From: Actinomadura chibensis NBRC 106107
Lineage (GTDB): Bacteria; Actinomycetota; Actinomycetes; Streptosporangiales; Streptosporangiaceae
DNA: 64,000 nt
NCBI RefSeq assembly: GCF_001552135.1
Contig: NZ_BCQP01000062.1
Span: 1 to 64,000, forward strand
Direction: 5' to 3'
The notes under the pieces were generated by a model that was not told where the DNA came from, searched no databases, and saw only the letters and a list, made by a program, of their open reading frames with translations. Position 1 is the stretch's first letter. The number at the start of each line of letters is the position of its first letter. A program made the translations under genes and the position numbers. Shown piece by piece: positions 53,131-62,200 of the stretch.

Positions 53131-53877
53131 GTGGCGGAGGCCGTGCGGTCGCTGGAGCGGGCGTTCGAGCTGCTGGAGCATCTGGCGGACGCGGGCGGCG
53201 AGATGGCCCTGTCGGAGCTGACGGAGGTCTCCGGCCTGCCGATGCCGACGATCTACCGGCTGATGCGGACGCTGGTCAACCAGGGTTACGTGCGCCAGGA
53301 GCCGTCCAAGCGGTACGCCCTCGGGCCGCGGCTCGTCCGGCTCGGCGAGGGCGCCGGGCGGCTGCTCGGGACGTGGGCGCGCCCGGTGCTGGCCCGGCTC
53401 GTGGACGAGGTCGGCGAGACGGCGAACATGGCCGTCCTGGAAGGCGACCGTGCCGTGTACGTGGCGCAGGTGCCGTCCAAGCACTCCATGCGGATGTTCA
53501 CCGAAGTGGGACGGCGCGTCCAGCCCCACTGCACGGGTGTCGGCAAGGCGCTGCTGTCGCAACTGCCAGACCAGAAGGTGCGCGAGATCCTCGACCGGAC
53601 GGGCATGGACGCGCACACCCCGAAGACCTTCACCGACCCGGACGCGCTGCTGAAGGAACTGGAGCTCATCCGAGAGCAGGGCTTCGCGCTCGACGACGAG
53701 GAACAGGAAATCGGTGTCCGCTGCGTGGCCGTACCTCTGCGGGGTGCACCGGCGCTCACCGCGATATCAGTGTCGGGACCGTCCGGACGGATGACGCGGG
53801 AGGCCGTCCCCAGCGTCGTGCCCATCATGCGGGACGCCGCCGCCCGCTTCGCCAAGGAACTGAGCCCGCACACCTGA
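53131..53877 (+). CDS. IclR-family transcriptional regulator
   Basis: A 248-residue regulator. The N-terminal winged helix (about 1-70) reads SLERAFELLEHLADAGGEMA, then LSELTEVSGLPMPTIYRLMR. The effector domain contains RRVQPHCTGVGKALLSQL, FALDDEEQEIGVRCVAVPL and a SVSGPSGRM stretch, all usual for the family. The GTG follows aggagacgcgg. Nothing adjacent suggests a catabolic operon under its control. A strong terminator follows. Confidence 0.9.
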   Translation: MAEAVRSLERAFELLEHLADAGGEMALSELTEVSGLPMPTIYRLMRTLVNQGYVRQEPSKRYALGPRLVRLGEGAGRLLGTWARPVLARLVDEVGETANMAVLEGDRAVYVAQVPSKHSMRMFTEVGRRVQPHCTGVGKALLSQLPDQKVREILDRTGMDAHTPKTFTDPDALLKELELIREQGFALDDEEQEIGVRCVAVPLRGAPALTAISVSGPSGRMTREAVPSVVPIMRDAAARFAKELSPHT

Positions 53878-53900
53878 GGCACACCGCTCAGACACAGAAA

Positions 53901-53930
53901 GGCGAGACCAGTACGGCTACTGGTCTCGCC
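53901..53930. terminator. Bidirectional terminator
   Basis: GGCGAGACCAGTA (53901-53913), the loop cggc and the exact complement (53918-53930) lie between two convergent genes. Confidence 0.9.
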
Positions 53931-53956
53931 TTCGACGTGGATTCGACGGGGATGGG

Positions 53957-54319
53957 TCAGTCGATCGGTTCGCCTACGACGACCTTGGGACGTCCGCCGC
54001 GCTCCCAGGTGACGAAGTCACCAGCCGACTTCACCAGGATGGCGAGCATCCAGAGCGCGAGCCCCGTGTCGTCGGCGATGCCCGCGACCGGGATCACGTC
54101 GGGAATGGCGTCGATCGGGGAGATGATGTAGACGAGCCCCAGGGCAAGCAGTCCGAGCGTCCCGTAGGACATGCCCTTGTACCGTCCGCGCAGGACCGAC
54201 TTCACCATCCGGGGTACGGCCCGCACCCGCTCCCAGAGGCCCGGAGCGTCGGGCTGGAGGGTCTCGGCGTAGATCTGCCAGGCCTGCCCGGCAGCCGCCG
54301 CGCTTCGCTTCCTGTTCAC
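53957..54319 (-). CDS. DUF1232 (YkvA-like) membrane protein
   Basis: A 120-residue protein with a hydrophobic stretch (LGLLALGLVYIISPIDAIPD) containing the family's hallmark SPIDAIPDVIPVAG, followed by IADDTGLALWMLAIL. The N-terminal 55 residues are charged and helical. I chose the GTG at 54319, six bases after GAGGAG, over one at 54325 that overlaps that site. The family has no established role beyond membrane association. Confidence 0.85.
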   Translation of the reverse strand: MNRKRSAAAAGQAWQIYAETLQPDAPGLWERVRAVPRMVKSVLRGRYKGMSYGTLGLLALGLVYIISPIDAIPDVIPVAGIADDTGLALWMLAILVKSAGDFVTWERGGRPKVVVGEPID

Positions 54320-54676
54320 GAGCACTCCTCAACGGAACGTTCATGAGGGCGCGCCCCCGCGGCGCCCACGACTTCTTACGACGCGGCAAGTGCCGGATTT
54401 GTTCCGTCCGACCCGGCATGCGGTTGATGTCACAGGTCACCGCTCGACCGGGCACCGGAAAGATCGCGGACACGCCCGGACGACACCCACCCGAGCGTGC
54501 GTTCCGCGTCATCTCAGGTGAGTTCTTCATCACTCTTCTGGGCGACGTGCGGCGATTCACGGCGTGTTGCCTGGCATTCACTGCCAGCATGGGGCAACGC
54601 GGGGCCGCGGGGGAGCGCCGCCTCTCCCGGCACGACCGGCATCGCCCGTCGAGCATCGCAGGAGCTGAAGTACCGA
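54320..54676. other. 357-bp divergent promoter region
   Basis: It separates the DUF1232 gene and the hydrolase gene. No hairpin, repeat or conserved frame is evident, and the reading frame from 54497 has no ribosome site. Confidence 0.5.
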
Positions 54677-55693
54677 ATGAGCGGCGACGATCATACGCAC
54701 CGTCCCGTCCACGGCACCGCCGCGGGCGGCGCCTACGTCGCGCTGCCGCCGACCGCCGTCGACGCCGCCCCGTCCGGCCCGGTCCGGCTGCTGGTGGCCT
54801 GGCCCGGATTCGACCCGCCCCGCACGGCGAGCGCGCTGGCGGCGGCGATGCCGATGACCGGCGTGCCGGTGTGGCGCGTCTATCTCGACCTGCCCGGACA
54901 CGCCGCCGAGCACGCGCCCGGCGGGCTCGGCTCCGGCGCGATCCTGGAGACCGCGGCCATCGAGGCGTACTGCGCGGCGGTCGAGGGCGCCGCGGAGCGC
55001 CTGCCGGAGGCCCTCGCGGAGATCCGCCGCCACCTCGGGATCCCGGACGGCCCCGTCGCGCTGGCGGGCTTCAGCGCGGGCGGCGCCGCCGCGCTGCTGG
55101 CCGCGGCCCGCGGCGCGGTCCCGGTGGCCTCGCTCGCGCTCGTGGCGCCCGTCGTCGCGCCCGCGCGGGCCGCGCGGGCGGTGGAGAAGCGGTCCGGCCG
55201 CGACCGGTCCTGGACGGAGCAGGCCGCCGCCCTCGCCGACCGCCTCGACCTCGGCACCGTCGCCGCCGACCTCGCCGGCCGGGACGTCGCGACCCTCCTC
55301 ATCGGCGGCGCCAAGGACAGGGTCGTCCCCGCGCGGGAGATCACGTCCCTGCGCGACGTGCTGCGCCGCCACGACACCGGGCCGGTCGAGGCCGCCACGT
55401 TCCGCATGGGGCACGCGCTGGCGGCCGAGCCCGGCACGGAGGCCCGCCCGCCGATCACCGAGGCGGTGCGGGTGGACGGCGTCCTCACCGACTGGTTCCG
55501 CGACCGCCTAGCGCTGCCCGAGCCGGGCGCGGAGGCGGGTACGGGCGCGGAGGCAGGCGCGGTGGCGCGTCCGGTGCAGGACGGGCACGGCGCCTGGTCC
55601 AGCGGCGACCCGGCCGAGACGTCGACCGACGGGATCCCGGCGGTCGGATCGGATCCCACGGCCGCGATCAGCGGCGCCGCGCACCCGCACTGA
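54677..55693 (+). CDS. Alpha/beta-hydrolase-like protein
   Basis: A 338-residue protein. LLVAWPGFDPPRTASALAAA gives the first strand and oxyanion region, and ALAGFSAGGAAALLAAAR contains the nucleophile elbow Gly-Phe-Ser-Ala-Gly. TLLIGGAKDRVVPARE supplies the acid, and MGHAL the histidine. The C-terminal 65 residues are an Ala/Gly/Pro tail with no fold. The ATG at 54677 has aggagc 11 bases before it. Esterase, peptidase or dienelactone-hydrolase-type activity is possible. Confidence 0.78.
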   Translation: MSGDDHTHRPVHGTAAGGAYVALPPTAVDAAPSGPVRLLVAWPGFDPPRTASALAAAMPMTGVPVWRVYLDLPGHAAEHAPGGLGSGAILETAAIEAYCAAVEGAAERLPEALAEIRRHLGIPDGPVALAGFSAGGAAALLAAARGAVPVASLALVAPVVAPARAARAVEKRSGRDRSWTEQAAALADRLDLGTVAADLAGRDVATLLIGGAKDRVVPAREITSLRDVLRRHDTGPVEAATFRMGHALAAEPGTEARPPITEAVRVDGVLTDWFRDRLALPEPGAEAGTGAEAGAVARPVQDGHGAWSSGDPAETSTDGIPAVGSDPTAAISGAAHPH

Positions 55694-55751
55694 CCCCGCC
55701 CGCCCGGCGGGCATGCTCGAACGCCCGCCGGACGGGGAGGTGAGATATTCG

Positions 55752-56378
55752 TCAGTCGCGCGACAGGACCTGGTACCGGACGGGAATCACACCCGATCCG
55801 GTGCCGCCGACCTTCTGCATCGCGGCCTTGGACAGGTCGAGGCAGCGCCCGCCCGCGTACGGCCCGCGATCGTTGATACGGACGATGACCGACCGCCCGT
55901 TGTTCTTGTTGGTCACGCGCACTTTGGTGCCCATCGGCAGCGTCTTGTGCGCGGCGGTCAGCTCGCTGGGGTCGAATGACTCGCCGCTGGCGGTCATCTG
56001 CCCCTCCCAGTAATAGGACGCCTGGCACGAGCCTGACTGGACGACCTTGTACTGCTGCTTCTTCTTGGGTGCGGCCAATTCGGCGGCCGTGCTGTCGGGT
56101 TCGGTCTTGGCGGACTTCGTCTTCTTCTTCGGAGCCGGCGGCGACGGCGACGGTTCCGGAGAACGCGTCCCGCCCCGGCTCGCCCGGGACGGCTCGTCCC
56201 GCGGCAGGTCTCCCAGCGATGTCGGCGGCGCGGCCTGGGCGGCGGCGGCCGAGTTGGCCGGACGGTCGGTCTTGACCAGGGCGAACGCGCTCACCGCGAG
56301 GACGGCGGCGGCGGCGCCGGAGACGATCAGTACGGTGCGCAGGCGCGCGCGAAGAAGACGTCGGACAGGGCTACCCAC
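55752..56378 (-). CDS. RlpA-like double-psi beta-barrel protein
   Basis: A 208-residue exported protein. One N-terminal span (about 17-35) is followed by a Lys/Ser/Pro-rich linker. The C-terminal domain (about 115-205) contains GSCQASYYWEGQMTASGESF, TLPMGTKVRVTN and RINDRGPYAGGRCLDLSKAA. These hold the Asp and Arg positions of the RlpA lytic transglycosylase / expansin-like fold. It probably acts on peptidoglycan. The GTG follows aaaggactcc. A long leader (about 56379-56866) precedes it. Confidence 0.85.
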   Translation of the reverse strand: MGSPVRRLLRARLRTVLIVSGAAAAVLAVSAFALVKTDRPANSAAAAQAAPPTSLGDLPRDEPSRASRGGTRSPEPSPSPPAPKKKTKSAKTEPDSTAAELAAPKKKQQYKVVQSGSCQASYYWEGQMTASGESFDPSELTAAHKTLPMGTKVRVTNKNNGRSVIVRINDRGPYAGGRCLDLSKAAMQKVGGTGSGVIPVRYQVLSRD

Positions 56379-56866
56379 AGAGGAGTCCTTTGTTAGGGGA
56401 CAGGACCCCGGACGCCCGGCGTGTTCGCGGCGTGTTCAGGCGACCTTTCCCGTCCCCGAATCCCCCGCCGCCCGCGGGTTCGTCGACCCGCCTCCGCGCC
56501 GATCATCAAGGCGCATCCGCTTCATCGCGGTTCAGGCGTCCGGCAGGTGCGGCGGAAGGCATCTTCTGTTAGGCATCTTCACTTCGGTCACTGACGACGC
56601 CGCACAAGTCCTTGACCGTACGATGCGTCCCGCGTGAATCAAGCCGCAGGGCCCTGGTTTGTGGGGTTTGTCACCTCACCTTTTGCCCTCCGAAGCTGAT
56701 CCACTCCGCACAGTGACCATTTTAGTAGATCAACTTTACTGGCCGTATAGGCGCGATCACAGGCAAATAACAAGCACCTTCGGGTAAGCGAAACGGGGCG
56801 TTCCCGGCGACCGTTGCGGCCGGGAACGCCCCGTTTCGAGTGATCGGGTCGATCGGGTCGGTTCGG
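56379..56866. other. 488-bp interval: leader of the RlpA-like gene plus terminator
   Basis: The part adjoining the RlpA gene is a long minus-strand leader. It contains a direct repeat, agatgcct, but no match to the c-di-AMP (ydaO) aptamer, which I looked for. An AT-rich promoter stretch lies near 56700-56770. The right end holds the terminator at 56789. Confidence 0.5.
56789..56838 (-). terminator. Terminator after the secreted low-complexity gene
   Basis: CGAAACGGGGCGTTCCCGGC (56789-56808) and its perfect complement (56819-56838) enclose a ten-base loop. It lies 28 bases after the stop codon of the gene ending at 56867. Confidence 0.9.
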
Positions 56867-57910
56867 TCAGCGAACTCCGGGAAGGCCGCGCACCTTGACC
56901 CCGGAGGCGTTCGGCAGGGACAGCGGGGCGCTCTTCGGCCGCCCGGCGTGGCCGCGCCGCTTCAGCACCCCGCCGAGGTCGGGGGCGCCGGCCGCGGACT
57001 GGGCGGCGCCGCCGACACCGTTGACCAGGCCGTTCACCTGGCCGAGGACGTCACCGCTGCGCGGCTTGGGCCGGGGCTTCGGCCGCGCCACCCGGGCCTC
57101 GGGCCGCGACTGCGCCGACCCGAGCAGCAGGCCGCCGGGGTTCGCGCCGCCGAGCGCGGACGTGACGTTCGGCACGGGGAGGCTGAGCGGCGCCTCGGCG
57201 CGGCGCTGGTGCGGCAGGGCGGTCACGCCCGGCAGCCCGCCGAGGCGGCTGCGGTTCAGCGCGCCGCCGACCTTGCCCGCGTCCTTGAGCACGGTCTCCG
57301 GGACGCGGGTGACGGGGTCGGTGGCCGGGCCCGGCTTCGGCGGCGTCGCCACGCGGTGGCCCGCGGCGACGCAGTGCCCCTGCGGCAGCTTCTTCAACGG
57401 CCCCTTGGCGGCCGACGGCAGCGAGGTGCGCGGCAGCTTCGCCCCGGTGTGCTTCTTGACGGCCTTACGCGGACTCAGCACGCACGGCCGCCCGCCCAGC
57501 CCCCGAAGGCCAGGCACAGCCCCCACCCCGGGCTTGCCGGACACGGAACCCAGCCCCGGCGCACCGGACGTGGAGCGCAGGTCCGGCTTGCTGGGGGTGG
57601 AGCGAAGGCCCGGCCTGCCGGGCGTGGAGGCCAGGGCCGGGGTGTTGGAGGCGGTGCGGATGGCGCGGTCGACCGTGCCGGTGACCTGCCGGGCGGTGCG
57701 TCCGGCGGGGCCGGCGACCTGGGCGGGGAGTGGGGCGGTGGCGGGCGCGGCGGCCGCCGCCGCGTCGTGGAGCAGCGTGGTGGTCGGTCCGGCCGGCGCG
57801 GGCGGCGCGGCCTGCGCGACGGCGCCGACCGGGGCGGCGGCGACCGCGGCGACCGCGACGGCGGGTGCGAGGACGGAGACGCTGAGCAGGCTTCTGGCGG
57901 GTCGCTTCAT
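56867..57910 (-). CDS. Secreted low-complexity protein, unknown function
   Basis: A 347-residue exported protein with a signal peptide (about 1-35), then Pro/Gly/Ala-rich sequence. A degenerate repeat, LRSTPSKPDLRSTSGAPGLG, covers about residues 100-135. Two cysteines appear (GGRPCVL and QGHCVAAGH). The rest is basic, with GLPGV and GG-rich segments typical of unstructured secreted actinomycete proteins. No domain is recognised. Transcription ends at the strong hairpin. Confidence 0.7.
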   Translation of the reverse strand: MKRPARSLLSVSVLAPAVAVAAVAAAPVGAVAQAAPPAPAGPTTTLLHDAAAAAAPATAPLPAQVAGPAGRTARQVTGTVDRAIRTASNTPALASTPGRPGLRSTPSKPDLRSTSGAPGLGSVSGKPGVGAVPGLRGLGGRPCVLSPRKAVKKHTGAKLPRTSLPSAAKGPLKKLPQGHCVAAGHRVATPPKPGPATDPVTRVPETVLKDAGKVGGALNRSRLGGLPGVTALPHQRRAEAPLSLPVPNVTSALGGANPGGLLLGSAQSRPEARVARPKPRPKPRSGDVLGQVNGLVNGVGGAAQSAAGAPDLGGVLKRRGHAGRPKSAPLSLPNASGVKVRGLPGVR

Positions 57911-58127
57911 TCGTTTTCCCCCGGGGTTCGGATTGGTGCTGCACGTGCGGTGCGCGCCTGCGCGGCTCGCATTTCCGGCGCACCGTCGACCGGGGACGCT
58001 AGTACAGACCGAAGGCCCGCACCGTCGATTGAAGAAGCGATTGGCAAACGGCAGATAGATCTACTTCAAGACGTCTCACGCGCCCCATGCACGACAAACG
58101 AGAAATGGCGTTGATTGCCCCGGGACA

Positions 58128-58163
58128 CGAAACGGGGCACCCCGGAAGGGCGCCCCGGTTTCG
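58128..58163 (-). terminator. Terminator after the diiron protein gene
   Basis: cgaaacggggc (58128-58138) pairs with gccccggtttcg (58152-58163) with one bulged base. It is placed about 40 bases after the stop codon of the gene ending at 58200. Confidence 0.6.
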
Positions 58164-58199
58164 GACGTCGGCCCGCTCCGCCGGGCCGGGCGGGACCGG

Positions 58200-59306
58200 C
58201 TATTCGGCCGTCCCGAGGGCGATGGCCTGGTCGACCTCGTCCTTGCGCGCGGCGAGTTCGGCCGTGTAGCGCTCCTCGTCGACCTTTTCGGCGATCTCCT
58301 CGTCCTGCTTCATGAGCGCTTCGAGATCGGCCTTGGCGTTGTCGAGGACGCCCATGTCCGCGTACGCGGCCTGCACCTTCTCGCCCCAGAGGCCCACGTC
58401 CCGGACGCACGGGACGATCCGGCTGAACAGCAGCGACTGGTACAGCGAATACATGTCCGAGTTGTCGACGAATTCCATGCACTTCTCGACCGGCAGGTCG
58501 AGCTGCTCGAAGACCTCGCGCCCCTTGAAACGGTCGCGCATCAGGTAGCAGCCCTCGACGACGAACTCCTCGCGCTCGGCGCGCTCCTTGTCGGTCAGTT
58601 CGGCGTAGTAGTCCTTGAGCGCCAGCCGTCCGAACGCGACGTGCCGCGCCTCGTCCTGCATGACGTACGCGAGCAACTGCTTGACCAGCGGGTTCGTCGA
58701 CATGTCGCGGTACAGGCCGAACGCGGCGAGGGCGAGGCCCTCGATCAGCACCTGCATGCCGAGGTAGGGCAGGTCCCAGCGGCTGTCCTCAAGCGACTCG
58801 GCGAGGAGCTTCGCGAGGTCCTGGTTGATGGGGTAGTACATGCCGATCTTCTCGTGCACGAACTTCGTGTAGAGCTCGACGTGCCGCGCCTCGTCCATCG
58901 TCTGCGTGGCGGCGTAGAACTTGGAGTCCAGGTCCGGGACGGACTGGACGATGCGCGCCGACACGTTCAGCGCGCCCTGCTCGCCGTGCAGGAACTGGCT
59001 GAACAGCCACGAGCCCTGGTGGCGTCCGAACTCGTCGCGCTCCCGCTGCGACATCTTCGCCCAGATGTCGGAGCCGAAGAGGGGGTTGAAGTTCTCCGGC
59101 AGGCCCGCGACGTTGACCGGATCGACCTCAAGGCTCCAGTCGATGCGCTTCTGCGCGTCCCACTGCTTGTCCTTGCCCTTCTGGTACAGGCTCAGCAGCC
59201 GGTCGCGTCCGTCGTCGTACTCCCAGGTGAAGCGGGTGTCGCCCGCCACGGGGACGTTCCACGTGTCCGTCGGGACAGGCGTGGAGTAGAGGTCGAAGGA
59301 ACTCAA
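58200..59306 (-). CDS. Ferritin-like diiron protein (R2/AurF-like)
   Basis: A 368-residue helical protein. Metal ligands appear in the order expected for a ferritin-superfamily diiron site: Glu in LHGEQGALNVSARI, Glu and His in MDEARHVELYTKF, Glu in LIEGLALAAFG, and Glu and His in MQDEARHVAFGRLA. Relatives include ribonucleotide reductase R2-like oxidases and AurF-type N-oxygenases; the oxidised substrate is unknown. The TTG at 59306 follows ggaggaggg; an ATG further up gives an Arg-rich extension without support. It is encoded 166 bases after a LURP-one-like gene. Confidence 0.82.
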   Translation of the reverse strand: MSSFDLYSTPVPTDTWNVPVAGDTRFTWEYDDGRDRLLSLYQKGKDKQWDAQKRIDWSLEVDPVNVAGLPENFNPLFGSDIWAKMSQRERDEFGRHQGSWLFSQFLHGEQGALNVSARIVQSVPDLDSKFYAATQTMDEARHVELYTKFVHEKIGMYYPINQDLAKLLAESLEDSRWDLPYLGMQVLIEGLALAAFGLYRDMSTNPLVKQLLAYVMQDEARHVAFGRLALKDYYAELTDKERAEREEFVVEGCYLMRDRFKGREVFEQLDLPVEKCMEFVDNSDMYSLYQSLLFSRIVPCVRDVGLWGEKVQAAYADMGVLDNAKADLEALMKQDEEIAEKVDEERYTAELAARKDEVDQAIALGTAE

Positions 59307-59472
59307 CGGATGACCCTCCTCCGGGCGTGCCGCCGCACGAACGCGACGCGGACGTGCACCGCCCAACGGCTTTACATACCTTCGTAACATGTAAACCCGC
59401 ACGAGGCCAGGCCCATACCCGCAAGCGCATGGAAGCGCCCCGAATCCCCCGGGCCCCAGGGACCCTCCAGGG

Positions 59473-60081
59473 TCAGCGGGACTGGAGGGCGTCCAGGGCG
59501 ACGGCCTGCGCGATGACGAGGCGCCGGTCCAGGCGGGGGTCCTTGATCTCGACGACGTACCGGTCGCGGAAGCCGAACCTCTTGTCGACGGAGAAGACGA
59601 CCTGGTCGCCCGCGTAGAAGTCGAAGTGGTACGGCCAGGCGAACGGGAGGGAGTCGACGTAGGGGATGAACTGCCAGACGCGGCGCAGCATCGCGACGGC
59701 CTTGTTGCGCTCGCTGCCGGTCGTCACGCCGAGGCCGGGCTGCTCCAGGTGCCAGGTGGAGGCGATCAGTGACTTCTTGAAGTCCTTGCGGAAGACGCCG
59801 ATCGGCCGCCCCTCCGCGTCGGTGACGTCGTAGGCGGACGCGAGGTCGATGCGCTTGCGCGCCTTGAACCCGAGGATCGGACGGGTCTTGGCGTCGTCCG
59901 CGTACAGGGTCACCTGCTCCTTGAAGGCGAGGCGCTTCTGCTGGGCGAACGCGATCAGTTCGCCCTCGCCGCCGCCGGGGGTCTCGGCGTGCACCTCGTA
60001 CTGGTTCACCATCAGGCGCAACCGCTGGCGGATCAGCAGCCTGTCCTGCGCCTGGAGCCGTGCGTCGTCCAGCGAACTCAC
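59473..60081 (-). CDS. LURP-one-related / scramblase-like protein
   Basis: A 202-residue beta-barrel protein. The segments KTRPILGFKARKRIDLASAY, PIGVFRKDFKKSLIASTWHL and the C-terminal DRYVVEIKDPRLDRRLVIA match the LURP-one/phospholipid-scramblase fold. No transmembrane helix is present, so it is probably soluble or peripheral. The GTG start has a weak ribosome site. It lies 48 bases after the TetR gene on the same strand, so the two may be co-transcribed. Confidence 0.8.
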   Translation of the reverse strand: MSSLDDARLQAQDRLLIRQRLRLMVNQYEVHAETPGGGEGELIAFAQQKRLAFKEQVTLYADDAKTRPILGFKARKRIDLASAYDVTDAEGRPIGVFRKDFKKSLIASTWHLEQPGLGVTTGSERNKAVAMLRRVWQFIPYVDSLPFAWPYHFDFYAGDQVVFSVDKRFGFRDRYVVEIKDPRLDRRLVIAQAVALDALQSR

Positions 60082-60129
60082 CCGTTCTGTAGCGTTTCGC
60101 GGAGTCTGCCACAGAAAAAGGGCGGTGGG

Positions 60130-60753
60130 TCAGGACTCCTCGATATGCGCGGCGAGGTAGCCGTGGATCAGCCGTTCCGCCTCGGAGACGATCACCGGAT
60201 CGCCGTCCGGGTCGCGGCGGAAGGCCATCTTGAGCACGGCGTCGCCCGCCTCCACCGCGATGGCGAGCGCGGTGGCGAGGCCCGGGGTGTCCTGGACGTC
60301 GAACGTCTCGACGATCATCCGGCGGAGCCGTCCGGCCACGACCGCGTTGTTGTCGGCGTCGGAGTCGAGCAGGTGGACGTCGGCGACGTCGCCGAACCGC
60401 AGCACGCGGAAGCCGGGCACCGTGCGGTGCATCGCGACGAAGATCTCGATGATCGCGCCGACCGTGTCGGACCAGTCGTCGAAGTCGCCGTCGGCCAGCC
60501 GGGCCGAGATCCGCTCGCCGAACTCCTCCAGGTTGCGCAGCGCGAGGGCCTGCGCGACGGCGCGCTTGTCGGGGAAGAACTGGTACACCGAGCCGATGGC
60601 CACGTCGGCGCGCTGGGCGATGCGCGTGGTGGTGAGGCCGTCGTAGCCGTCCTCGTCGAGGATGTCGGCGCAGGCGTCGAGCATCCGCTGGACGCGTTCG
60701 GCGCTGCGGCGCTGGGCGGGACGGCGGCGGAGCGGGGTCCGGATCTCGGTCAC
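60130..60753 (-). CDS. TetR-family regulator
   Basis: A 207-residue regulator. The helix-turn-helix (about 15-65) contains RVQRMLDACADILDEDGYDG, LTTTRIAQRADVAIGSVYQF and FPDKRAVAQAL. The C-terminal two-thirds is a helical ligand-binding domain. It precedes the LURP-one and diiron genes on the same strand and is divergent from the beta-glucosidase. It probably governs one of these sets; the ligand is not evident. Confidence 0.9.
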   Translation of the reverse strand: MTEIRTPLRRRPAQRRSAERVQRMLDACADILDEDGYDGLTTTRIAQRADVAIGSVYQFFPDKRAVAQALALRNLEEFGERISARLADGDFDDWSDTVGAIIEIFVAMHRTVPGFRVLRFGDVADVHLLDSDADNNAVVAGRLRRMIVETFDVQDTPGLATALAIAVEAGDAVLKMAFRRDPDGDPVIVSEAERLIHGYLAAHIEES

Positions 60754-60904
60754 CGGACCATTGTCACCCGAACGCGACGCCGCCGGGCATGGACGGCGTC
60801 ACCGCCGCCACCCCGAGGCCACGGGAGTCTTCCGTGCGCACCACCCGAACACCTAATATCCGAAAGTAATTCGCATTTCCGCAGGTTCCGGGGAGGGGGC
60901 GGCG

Positions 60905-62196
<1,292 letters not shown>

Positions 62197-62200
<4 letters not shown>

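Noticed and set aside
56379..56700. A possible c-di-AMP (ydaO) riboswitch upstream of the RlpA-like gene
   Set aside because: Such genes often have one, but the conserved ydaO segments could not be found on the minus strand here.
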